Both the position numbers and the translations under genes were made by a program. This document shows positions 46,501 to 56,126 of a stretch of DNA of 64,000 nucleotides, piece by piece. Each line of letters starts with the position of its first letter. The first letter of the stretch is position 1. Origin of the DNA: Schistocerca nitens (taxonomy: Eukaryota > Arthropoda > Insecta > Orthoptera > Acrididae); contig NC_064616.1 of assembly GCF_023898315.1 (NCBI RefSeq), forward strand, positions 542,181,602 to 542,245,601, written 5' to 3'. Below the pieces are notes generated by a model. The model saw nothing but the letters and a program-made list of their open reading frames with translations, searched no databases and was not told where the DNA came from.

Positions 46501-48852
46501 TAAAGAAGTACATTATAGATCTGTACTCGTCTTTTCCAGCGCACCCGAATGTCATTAACAAAAGTATATCACTCTTATTTAAATATCTGTATTTCCTTCA
46601 AAATCTGGATAGATACAAAAGATAAGGCTCTTTATCACATACCGAAGTTCGTGCCCCTTTGCGTACTACCTTTTGAAAACCTCTTTTCTGTATCTGGAAC
46701 CGCTAACGAAACATAAGCAGCGTTACATGACTCACAATATATACAGGGTGTCCCACCTAACTTTGTCACATCATATCTTTCCTAAATGAAATGACACTTG
46801 AAAAATGCAACAGACCACGGCTGCACCTATGTCATGTGGTCACACTGTAGGCAGGATGCACAAACGGTAAATGCAAATAAATACCACTTTCAACACAGAG
46901 TTACGTTTCTTTTACCGAAATGGACACCAGAGGTGCTACTGGTGTTGGCAGATTAGGTTTCACTGCTCTAAATCTTATTTATGCCCTCTGGCATACTAAC
47001 TTTAAATGACAGAGACGGTGCCACAGTGTCTGCCTTAATGCGGGTTGCCTGCTATCTTCTGAATCAAGCTGTAGGCAACCCTTTTTCTGCGCATTACGGA
47101 AGAAACTGTGGGTACATTATCATCGTTTAAAGTCTATGAATTTCAAGAAGTATGACATCTAGAACAGTGAAAACAAGTCACTAACTGTACCTCTAGTTTT
47201 CATTTCCGTAGACCAAACATACATCTGCCACTAAAAACAAGTAACTTTTTTTAATGTTACGCTTGTTTACATTTAGGGCTTGTGCATTCTTATCCATTGT
47301 GTCAACCCCTGACATCGGTGAATCCCTGGCCAATTGTATTTTTCAGTTTATTTTTCGTTTCGGAAACATATCAGTTGTCAGACACACTGTAAAATATGAA
47401 CATACTATGGTATTGTAGATATTAGAATACACGAGATCTCAAGTCTTCAAAATGCTTATCAACATTCCACAATTCATTTCATGTTCCTTGTAGAGCAGTC
47501 TGCTTTTCTCGTAATTTTGTCTGGGTGTACATCTCTTCTTCAACTACTTGAGCACTTGAATACCTGTATGTTTTGTTTATAGAGTTCGCACGGTTTTTTT
47601 CTCAGCCGAATTCAGTTACACTGATGGAGAAATATCGAAGGCTTGAACGACTCCTAAGTCGAAGCTACAGTTCCTTCTCAATGTGCATAATAGCATGTAT
47701 TGCTTACTGCATTACAAACACGATTTTTCACAAGAGGTAATTTAATAATAAATCAGGTCATCGACGATACATTATCTGCTTATTTGCTGAAACTTTTCTA
47801 CAGAAACGTTGACGGGTGGTAGCGAAGATGCGCTACTTGCAGAATTTTTCCTACTTCGACAGGAAACCAGAATACTAAGAAAAAAGAGAGAGTTCTTGTA
47901 TGTACATCGCTCATTTGTGAAAGATACCTTTCATACGTAGATCCGGAGAGAGTAAGCATTGATTCAGGCGTCTAATATTGAACTTCGCTACGACAGTCTT
48001 CGGTTCCTCTGCTTGGCATTTGCGTGAGCACTTTGCTATACATATTAAGCAGCTTTTTGACTGGCTGTTGCTTACAGCTTTGTGGCTAAATTTAATTCTT
48101 CGTAAAAACTATACGTATTTTTCATTTTATTCGGAAGTAACTAGGGACTAACGTTTCAAATTTCCCGTCTGATGTCCGTGTATCCAGAATGGCTTCATAT
48201 CAGTTAAATGAGCTGATTCACCAAGAAACTATGTGTCAACCTGGCCTCCAACGTGAAGCCAGGTCCTCAAAAATCATCCTCACACACAGGAAAACAGCGA
48301 GCTGTAGGGGGTGGCGTACGGGCCGCTTCTGCTGGGTCGATAGGGTAGGTTAGTAGCAGTGGGTGAAAACAGATAGCGCGCAAGGAGCAGTGGCCGGCGT
48401 GCCACCTGTTGCCTCCCTCTGCTGGCCTGTGTACAAGAGCGACTCTCTGGCCTCGTCTCCAGGGCTTGAGAAAAGCTGCTGGTTGCCACAACCCCTAATA
48501 ACCAATCGCAGTGCTGCTACTGCCCATTAGAAACCAGAAACAGTCATAGCATAGCACAGCTGCGTTCACACCTCGTGCCGAGCCAGCACGGCGAAGAAGG
48601 GAAAATTCACTTCCTTATTTTAAAGGTGTAAGAAACTCTTGGGGTGTATAAGACTACACCACATCGTTTTATAAATAGTATTTTTCTTTAAAGCTTTACT
48701 TTCCTCGTAAAAAAAGAAAAAGCTCCCAATTTTGGTCTTGCGTGATTTATTAATAGCGTTTCTCAGTCGCTTTTGAAAAAAAAATATGCACGTTAAAACA
48801 TCTGATTTTCCTGCACGTTGTAGAGTGACATCGTAGTTTCGCCTCAGCGGCT
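46500..48852. other. Mostly unrecognised; possible transposon end at 46744
   Basis: TATACAGGGTGTCCCACCTA at about 46740 looks like the end of a mariner-type or related DNA element (ACAGGGTGTCCCA is a frequent terminal motif), but I found no partner. The GC-richer stretch 48240-48600 holds short antisense-overlapping ORFs and no motifs. Nothing else is recognised. Confidence 0.4.
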
Positions 48853-49030
48853 CAAAATGGCTCAAATGGCTCTGAGCACTATGGGACTTACCATCTATGG
48901 TCATCAGTCCCCTAGAACTTAGAACTACTTAAACCTAACTAACCTAAGGACAGCACACAACACCCAGTCATCACGAGGCAGAGAAAATCCCTGACCCCGC
49001 CGGGAATCGAACCCGGGAACCCGGGCGTGG
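48853..49030 (-). mobile_element. SINE with alternative head, reverse, 5' truncated
   Basis: The tail (AAAATGGCTCAAATGGCTCT) is at the low end and the head is cut inside CCGGGAACCCGGGCGTGGG. Target duplication GCCTCAGCGGCT at 48841-48852 and 49031-49042. The same alternative head type as 46120 and 49977. Confidence 0.93.
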
Positions 49031-49042
49031 GCCTCAGCGGCT

Positions 49043-49372
49043 GAAAGAGTTATACGTTTTAGTTGTGAAGGAGGCTTTTATCACTCTCTTTCAGGGAGAG
49101 TCACTTAACCTTATCGACACACTGAGGGGTTGGCAGAACACTCTGTTGCTTCCTCTGCCCATACCGGGCGGAAGTTGTCAGGGCTTGGTGGTCCAGCCCG
49201 GTCCTCATCCAGCCTGCTCGTTTAATCTTCTTTCCCCTCTCACGTGGTCTGTTACACAAGTTCATACGTGGTCTCTCTGTGCGTATCTTGCCCTGTCCTT
49301 GTTGCGAGTCTTTCCAATGCTATTTCAGAATGGGGTACCTCTGCTAAGTGGCGGGGGCTGTGGGATGAAAAT
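49043..49372. other. No recognised feature
   Basis: A 125-residue ORF (49065-49442) crosses into the adjacent Tc1 element and shows no family motif, so I do not call it. Confidence 0.5.
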
Positions 49373-49976
49373 TATGCGATCAAAAGTATCCGGACACCTG
49401 GATGAAAATGACTTACAAGTTCGTGGCGCCCTCCATTGGTAGTGCTGGAATTCAGTATGGTGTTGGCCCACCCTTAGCCATGGTCATAGCTTCCGCTCTC
49501 GCATGCATACGTTGAATCAGGTGCTGAAAGGTTTGTTGGAGAATGGCAGTCCATTTCTCACGGAGTGCTGCACTGAGGAGAGGTATGGATGTCGGTCGGT
49601 AAGGACTGGCACAATTTCGGCGTTCCAAAACATCACAGAGGTGTTCTGTAGGATTCAGGTCAGGCCTCCGTGCAGGCCAGTCCATTACAGGGAATTTATT
49701 GTCGTGTAACCACTCTGCCACAGTCCGTGGATGATGAACAGGTGCTAGATCGTGTTGAAAGATGCAGTCGCCATCCACGACTTGTTCTTCAAGAGTGCGA
49801 AGCAACTAGGTGCTTAAAATATCAATGTACGCCTGTGATGTGATAGTGGCACGCAAAACAACGAAGGGTGCAAACCCACTCCATGAAAAACACGACCACA
49901 TCATAACACCACCGCCTGTGAATTTTATTGTTGGCACTACACACTCTGGCAGATGACGTTCACACGACATTCGCCA

Positions 49977-50189
49977 GCCCGCATCTCGTGGTCGTGCGGT
50001 AGCGTTCTCGCTTCCCACGCCCGGGTTCCCGGGTTCGATTCCCGGCGGGGTCAGGGATTTTCTCTGCCTCGTGATGGCTGGGTGTTGTGTGCTGTCCTTA
50101 GGTTAGTTAGGTTTAAGTAGTTCTAAGTTCTAGGGGACTTATGACCACAGCAGTTGAGTCCCATAGTGCTCAGAGCCATTTGAACCATT
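49977..50189 (+). mobile_element. SINE with alternative head inside Tc1
   Basis: Alternative-head SINE: TCGTGGTCGTGCGGTAGCG, B box GGGTTCGATTCCC, standard tail. Target duplication CGACATTCGCCA at 49965-49976 and 50190-50201, within the transposase reading frame. Confidence 0.95.
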
Positions 50190-50505
50190 CGACATTCGCC
50201 ATACCCACACCCTGCCATCCGATCGCCACATTGTGTACAGTGATTCGTCATTCCACTCAACGTTTTTCCACAGTCCAATCATCCGACGTTTACGCTCCTT
50301 ACTCCAAGCGAGGTGTCGTTTGGCATTTACGGGCGTGATTTGTGGCTTATGAGCAGCCGATCGACCAAGAAATTCAAGTTTTCCCACCTCCCGTGTAACT
50401 GTCATAGTACTTGCAGTGGATCCTGATGCAGTTTCCAATTCCTGTATGATGGTCTAGATAGATGTCTGTCTATTACACATTACGACCCTCTTCAACAATC
50501 AGCGG

Positions 50506-50709
50506 CCAGCCGGAGTGGCCGAGCGGTTCTAGGCGCTACAGTCTGGAACCGAGCGACCGCTACGGTCGCAAGTTCCAACCCTGCCTCGGGCATGGGTGTG
50601 TGTCGTGTCCTTAGGTTAGTTAGGTTTAAGTAGTTCTAAGTTCTAGGGGACTGATGACCTCAGCAGTTAAATCCCATAGTGCTCAGAGCCATTTGAACCA
50701 TTTGAATAG
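50506..50709 (+). mobile_element. Main-family SINE inside Tc1
   Basis: Main-family head (GGAGTGGCCGAGCGGTTCTA), slightly damaged B box (GCAAGTTCCAACCCTGCCTC), standard tail. Short target duplication TCAGCGG at 50499-50505 and 50710-50716. Confidence 0.92.
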
Positions 50710-51055
50710 TCAGCGGTCTCTGCCAGTGAACAGACGAGGTCGGCCTGTACGATTTTGTGCTGAACGTTTTCGTTCACATTTCCACTTCATTATCAGGTCG
50801 GAATCAGTCGACCTAGGGATGTTTAGGAGAGTGGAATTTTCGCGTACAGATGAATGGTACACGTAACACCCAATAACCTGACCACGTTCAAAGTCTATGA
50901 GTTCAGCAGAGCACCCCATTCTGCTCTCTCACGATGTCTAATATCTACTGAGGTCGCTGATATAGATTACCTGGCAGTAGGTGGCAGCAGAATGCACCTA
51001 ATATGGGGAACGTATGTTTTTGGGAGTGTCCGAATACTTTTAATCACATAGTGTA

Positions 51056-51640
51056 TGTCCCCTCATTACGCTCTGCTTTCTGGCCTTCCAGCTGATAACT
51101 CGATCTGGCATCTTGCCAGTCTTCGTCCCTACCTCTATCTCCCTTTCTTCTTTTTTGTCCCTTATCTCGCCTTCGTTGAACTTTCGTAGACCTTTGGGTT
51201 TCCTTTCTCTGGGTTTTGCGCGGCGTGGTACCTCAGACGTGCAGTCATTTTGACCTGTATTGTCGGCGAGAAAGAGCAGACGACCTAGTAGTTATATCCC
51301 TTTAATCATCCAATCAGGGTAGCACCTTAGTTTCTTAATAATCCATATAACTTTTCATAATTCGTAGCAGTCATTGTGACATGACGCTGTTTGTCAACCA
51401 CGTTAACCTTTTGTTTTTCAAATGGCGTACACCAAATCATGTCTTCTTTCAGATGAAAATGCGACTTATTGAGTGACTTCAATGGCGTGATCGCGAGCTC
51501 ACGGTTTTAATTTGGTTTAGCGTAGTGTCAAGCACAACAGAATATAATAAAGTAGATTACTCCCGATTGTTTTAGCCCTAGTGTCGATCCGTAGTCTTCT
51601 TTTAATGATCTATCTCTTGAAAAATCAAAATATATACTCT
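51056..51640. other. No recognised feature
   Basis: Flank between the Tc1 element and the LTR-like composite. Pyrimidine-rich around 51120-51170. Nothing recognised. Confidence 0.5.
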
Positions 51641-51728
51641 AAGCAGGCTGTTTATGTTTTCTTATTGGCAACGTCACGTAGCGCTCTGTATGAAAATCAC
51701 TGGCTGTGCAGTGTGCAGTCTGTGGCTA
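51641..51728 (+). repeat. 5' direct repeat (truncated LTR-like copy)
   Basis: Matches 55550-55637 nearly base for base (differences at AAGC/AAGT, GTC/GTT, TGCA/TGCT), then diverges abruptly after CAGTCTGTGGCTA, as from an internal deletion. Confidence 0.85.
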
Positions 51729-52739
51729 ACCTTCACAGGAACTGCATTCATAATTTTCTTTTCAAGTACTTGGTAATTTATTTTGTAGAATAAGTTGTGG
51801 TGCACCACTTTAATGTCATAGATATTAAGATGTGAATAGACATTTCCCTTATCTGCATTGTTGTCTTTACTGTAATATTTTTCTGCTTGAGCTTTGTCAT
51901 GTTTAGATTTAATTTATTGCTTTTGCTTCTGCTGTTTGCCAGGCATAGTGCTACTAAATTTCACTTTACATTACTCTGTTAAGCCAGTTTTACTACTGAT
52001 TTATTTTTCTTGTTTGCTGCTCTTTGCGCAATATTAGTTGTAATATTGCTGCTTGCTTGGCCAATTTGAATATTTTGTCATAGCTGTTTGTGTTAATTGT
52101 TTTGTAATGCTGCATTGCCTCGTCCCTTAGTTTAGCATCTGAGCTCAGTAGATTTAAGTTAGCTTAAGATGGGGTAGGCTATATGAGAGAACGAGTTATG
52201 ATGAATTGAAAGAAATGCATTGAGAAGCTGTAAGAAAATGGTTTGGCCAAAAAAAAAAGTATTTTGAAAGAGAATATAAACCGAAAAAGTAGGGTTTAGG
52301 GACAACAGGTTTAGATAGGATTTTCTTGGAAATAAATAATGAGGTAAGAAATATGTGAACATATAAATACAGAAACCATGCTTGGATAGGATATTTTTGG
52401 TGGAAACAAATGTTGAAATAAGACGAAAGATCAATGGAATGAAGTTTTCGGTTGGACTGCAGTACCAAATGTTACACTGAAAACAAACCCTGTCCTTTCC
52501 TCCTGTGTTATTCTGCTATGTGTTTGTGCACCCTTGTGTATTTGTGTTTTTCCTGTCTTTATGTGTTTAGCTGATGAGAGTAGTGTTGTAGAATTTTTCT
52601 AATACTATGTTATTTACTTTGTAAAGATGTTTGGACATTAATTATTCTGTTTTGTTGCTCATATGTGAAGCTGATGTTTCAAAAGTTCTTCTGATCTTTA
52701 TGTATGTACTTATGCCATAATTCCTGTAACACTGATGTA

Positions 52740-54150
52740 CACTCCTGGAAATTGAAATAAGAACACCGTGAATTCATTGTCCCAGGAAGGGGAAACTTTA
52801 TTGACACATTCCTGGGGTCAGATACATCACATGATCACACTGACAGAACCACAGGCACATAGACACAGGCAACAGAGCATGCACAATGTCGGCACTAGTA
52901 CAGTGTATATCCACCTTTCGCACCAATGCAGGCTGCTATTCTCCCATGGAGACGATCGTAGAGATGCTGGATGTAGTCCTGTGGAACGGCTTGCCATGCC
53001 ATTTCCACCTGGCGCCTCAGTTGGACCAGCGTTCGTGCTGGACGTGCAGACCGCGTGAGACGACGCTTCATCCAGTCCCAAACATGCTCAATGGGGGCAG
53101 ATCCGGAGATCTTGCTGGCCAGGGTAGTTGACTTACACCTTCTAGAGCACGTTGGGTGGCACGGGATACATGCGGACGTGCATTGTCCTGTTGGAACAGC
53201 AAGTTCCCTTGCCGGTCTAGGAATGGTAGAACGATGGGTTCGATGACGGTTTGGATGTACCGTGCACTATTCAGTGTCCCCTCGACGATCACCAGTGGTG
53301 TACGGCCAGTGTAGGAGATCGCTCCCCACACCATGATGCCGGGTGTTGGCCCTGTGTGCCTCGGTCGTATGCAGTCCTGATTGTGGCGCTCACCTGCACG
53401 GCGCCAAACACGCATACGACCATCATTGGCACCAAGGCAGAAGCGACTCTCATCGCTGAAGACGACACGTCTCCATTCGTCCCTCCATTCACGCCTGTCG
53501 CGACACCACTGGAGGCGGGCTGCACGATGTTGGGGCGTGAGCGGAAGACGGCCTAACGGTGTGCGGGACCGTAGCCCAGCTTCATGGAGACGGTTGCGAA
53601 TGGTCCTCGCCGATACCCCAGGAGCAACAGTGTCCCTAATTTGCTGGGAAGTGGCGGTGCGGTCCCCTACGGCACTGCGTAGGATCCTACGGTCTTGGCG
53701 TGCATCCGTGCGTCGCTGCGGTCCGGTCCCAGGCCGACGGGCACGTGCACCTTCCGCCGACCACTGGCGACAACATCGATGTACTGTGGAGACCTCACGC
53801 CCCACGTGTTGAGCAATTCGGCGGTACGTCCACCCGGCCTCCCGCATGCCCACTATACGCCCTCGCTCAAAGTCCGTCAACTGCACATACGGTTCACGTC
53901 CGCGCTGTCGTGGCATGCTACGAGTGTTAAAGACTGCGATGGAGCTCCGTATGCCACGGCAAACTGGCTGCCACTGACGGCGGCGGTGCACAAATGCTGC
54001 GCAGCTAGCGCCATTCGACGGCCAACACCGCGGTTCCTGGTGTGTCCGCAGTGCCGTGCGTGTGATCATTGCTTGTACAGCCCTCTCGCAGTGTCCGGAG
54101 CAAGTATGGTGGGTCTGACACACCGGTGTCAATGTGTTCTTTTTTCCATT
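52740..54150 (-). mobile_element. Tc1-like element lacking its right terminal bases
   Basis: The left end CACTCCTGGAAATTGAAATA follows TA (52738-52739). The right end stops at TTTTTTCCATTT; the expected CCAGGAGTG complement and TA are missing, and the tandem tRNA-like array begins directly. Length and the minus-strand transposase are otherwise complete. Confidence 0.88.
52895..53916 (-). pseudogene. Tc1-like transposase, one frameshift from intact
   Basis: Starting at 53916 (MPRQRGREPYVQLTDFERG) the frame runs through a helix-turn-helix (YRRIAQHVGREVSTVHRCC), a second DNA-binding helix region (ARTIRNRLHEAGLRSR), VVFSDESRFCLG, GIMVWGAISY, LLFQQDNARPHV and PWPARSPDLPP. It shifts at a G5 run (53093-53097, plus strand) where one base appears to be missing. 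The next frame continues IEHVWDWMKRRL, supplying the catalytic E, and ends KGGYTLY then TAG at 52895-52897. All three acidic residues are present. Total about 340 residues, usual for Tc1. The longer open frame up to 54696 is read through the tandem repeat and is not part of the gene. Confidence 0.93.
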
Positions 54151-54367
54151 TAATCTGCCAGAAAGTTTCATATCAGCGCACACTCCGCTGCAGAGTGAAA
54201 ATCTCATTCTGGAAACATCCCCCAGGCTGTGGCTAAGCCATGTCTCCGCAATATCCTTTCTTTCAGGAGTGCTAGTTCTGCAAGGTTCGCAGGAGAGCTT
54301 CTGTAAAGTTTGGAAGGTAGGAGACGAGATACTTGCAGAAGTGAAGCTGTGAGGCCGGGCGTGAGTC

Positions 54368-54443
54368 GTGCTTCGATAGCTCAGATGGTAGAGCACTTGC
54401 CCGCGAAAGGCAAAGGTCCCGAGTTCGAGTCTCGGTCGGGCAC
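54368..54443 (+). repeat. tRNA-like sequence, unit 1
   Basis: D-arm TAGCTCAGATGGTAGAGCA and T-arm CCGAGTTCGAGTCTCGG are well formed and the ends can pair loosely, but the anticodon arm (TTGCCCGCGAAAGGCAA) has ambiguous register (CGA or GCG) and lacks the usual U33. I read it as the pol III promoter head of a repeat, not a working tRNA gene. Confidence 0.75.
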
Positions 54444-54667
54444 ACAGTTTTAATCTGCCAGGAAGTTTCATATCAGCGCACACTCCGCTGCAGAGTGAAA
54501 ATCTCATTCTGGAAACATGCCCCAGGCTGTGGCTAAGCCATGTCTCCGCAATATCCTTTCTTTCAGGAGTGCTAGTTCTGCAAGGTTCGCAGGAGAGCTT
54601 CTGTAAAGTTTGGAAGGTAGGAGACGAGATACTGGCAGAAGTGAAGCTGTGAGGCCGGGCGTGAGTC

Positions 54668-54743
54668 GTGCTTCGGTAGCTCAGATGGTAGAGCACTTGC
54701 CCGCGAAAGGCAAAGGTCCCGAGTTCGAGTCTCGGTCGGGCAC
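54668..54743 (+). repeat. tRNA-like sequence, unit 2
   Basis: Identical to unit 1 except CTTCGG for CTTCGA at the start of the D-arm. Same reservations about the anticodon arm. Confidence 0.75.
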
Positions 54744-54963
54744 ACAGTTTTAATCTGCCAGGAAATTTCAGGGACTGTTAGTGTTTGCACGTGTGTTAAT
54801 AATTCAGCAAGGGACTGGATAACAGCATTGCTGGTTCTAAGGACAATTCTAAAAACTGTGTGAGTGCACAAGAGGTGGTTTATGGACTTGCTATATTCTC
54901 CGCAAGACTCTTCAATGGTGATTGTGCACCTGCACAGTCGCAGCAGATGGCTGCTGGCCATCT

Positions 54964-55179
54964 CTACAAGGACTACAGTGGGTCTACACCTTTGATGATC
55001 CATCAATACCATAATTTCTACAAGGACTGCAGTGGGTCTGCACCTCTGGTGGCCCACCAATACCACAATCTCTACCAGGGCTACAGTGGGTCTGCACCTT
55101 TGATGACTCACCAATACCATACTCTCTACCAAAACTACAGTGGGTCTGCTCTTTGATGACCTACCTACCAGTATTCTTC
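54964..55179 (+). repeat. 54-bp minisatellite, four imperfect copies
   Basis: Copies start at 54964, 55018, 55072 and 55126 (CTACAAGGACTACAGTGGGT and variants). The period is a multiple of three, so the plus strand repeats an 18-residue motif such as YKDCSGSAPLVAHQYHN. There is no evidence the ORF (54860-55156) is a gene. Confidence 0.9.
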
Positions 55180-55546
55180 AAACGACTGACTCTGCGGTGG
55201 GTTTCCTCTGTTGTGGCCCATTACCTGTGAGCATGTCAAGAATCAGCACTGTCTTTCCGTTGGAAGGACAACACTACTTCTTCAAGAATGCATGGAAATC
55301 CACTACTTCCGTGTGCATTTTGTTTTACTGCTCAGACTTTGAGAAAAACACTGCAATTTTACTGTGAAGAATGATCAGGCCTGTGTTCATAGACTGCGAG
55401 AAAATTTTAGCCTTTGACCAACATTGTATCAATAAGTGTGTGCCTTTGATTTATTTGCTATTGTAATTATGAAAATTTTTTTCAAATCTGTATTGGCCAC
55501 TGCCCAAAACAATTTGTAAAATTTTTTGTGGGGAGCATGGGGCCTA

Positions 55547-56126
55547 TGTAAGTAGGCTGTTTATGTTTTCTTATTGGCAACGTTACGTAGCGCTCTGTAT
55601 GAAAATCACTGGCTGTGCTGTGTGCAGTCTGTGGCTAGTTTGCATTGTTGTCTGCCATTGTAGTGTTGGGCAGCGGCAGCTGGATGTGAACAGCGCGTAA
55701 CGTTGCGCAGTTGGAGGTGAGCCGCCAGCAGTGGTGGATGTGGGGAGAGAAATGGCGGAGTTTTGATATTTGTAAGAATGGATGTTATGAACTCCTATGT
55801 ATATTATGATCTTTCAACCCTATTAAGGTAAATACATTGTTTGTTCTCTACTAAAATCTGTCATTAGCTAACTATGCCTATCAGTAGTTAGTGCCTTACG
55901 TAGTTTGAATCTTTTATTTAGCTGGTAGTAGTGGCGCTACCTATATTGCAGTAGTTCGAGTAACCAAGATTTTTGTGAGGTAAGTGATTTGTGAAACGTA
56001 TAGGTTAATGTAAGTCAGGGCCATTCTTTTGTAGGGATTTTTGAAAGTCAGATTGCGTTGCGCTAAAAAAATATTGTGTGTCAGTTTAAGCACAGTCTTG
56101 TATAATTGTTGAAAGGGGACGTTCCA
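55547..56126 (+). mobile_element. LTR-like block (3' copy)
   Basis: Starts TGTAAGTAGGCTG after a purine-rich tract and possibly ends GGGGACGTTCCA. I remember this block as a common grasshopper repeat. The exact 3' limit is a guess based on TG...CA. Confidence 0.5.

Larger units (their letters stand above)
49452..50919 (-). pseudogene. Tc1-like transposase disrupted by SINEs and stops
   Basis: In N-to-C order on the minus strand: ORF 50710-50919 (MGCSAELIDFERGQVIGCYV, DNA-binding start), the SINE, ORF 50139-50438 with VEWNDESLYTMW (first catalytic D), the second SINE, and ORF 49452-49805 with IFQHDLAPVHH (second D) and RRPDLNPTEHLCDVL (E of the DD34E triad). The ending KGGPTPY is typical for the family. 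Besides the SINEs, a stop splits 49806-50018 from 49452-49805. Confidence 0.88.
49373..51055 (-). mobile_element. Tc1-like element carrying two SINEs
   Basis: The left end TATGCGATCAAAAGTATCCG and the reverse of the right end, TATGTGATTAAAAGTATTCG, are inverted repeats ending beside TA. Subtracting the SINEs at 49977-50189 and 50506-50709 and their duplications leaves about 1.25 kb, normal for Tc1. The transposase is on the minus strand. Confidence 0.88.
54151..54770 (+). repeat. Two tandem 300-bp units plus 20 bp of a third
   Basis: Units 54151-54450 and 54451-54750 differ at about four positions (about 98.7% identical); a third starts at 54751 and stops after TAATCTGCCAGGAAATTTCA. Each unit runs from TAATCTGCCAG to GGGCACACAGTTT and ends in a tRNA-like sequence. 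The exact period and near-identity point to a recent tandem duplication or retrotransposition of a multimer. Confidence 0.95.
51641..56126 (+). mobile_element. LTR-like composite element (non-autonomous?)
   Basis: An 88-bp sequence at 51641-51728 (AAGCAGGCTGTTTATGTTTT...) recurs at 55550-55637 in direct orientation with few differences. The downstream copy opens a ~580-bp LTR-like block (55547-56126), beginning TGTAAGTAGG and preceded by a purine-rich GTGGGGAGCATGGGG. The upstream copy is cut short. No gag or pol was recognised between them; the interior instead carries a Tc1 element, tRNA-like tandem units and a minisatellite. Confidence 0.55.

Noticed and set aside
49065..49442. 125-codon ORF as a host gene
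   Set aside because: It crosses the Tc1 inverted repeat and shows no family motif.
53068..54696. A 542-codon minus-strand ORF as one long protein
   Set aside because: Its first half is a chance translation of the two tandem 300-bp units; only the part from 53916 is Tc1 transposase.
54368..54743. Two functional tRNA genes
   Set aside because: D and T arms are good, but the anticodon arm register is ambiguous, U33 is absent, and both lie inside identical repeat units, so they are retroposon heads.
54860..55156. A secreted repeat protein with 18-residue repeats
   Set aside because: No signal peptide or splice context is evident, and the repeat sits inside a retroelement-like unit. Better read as a minisatellite.
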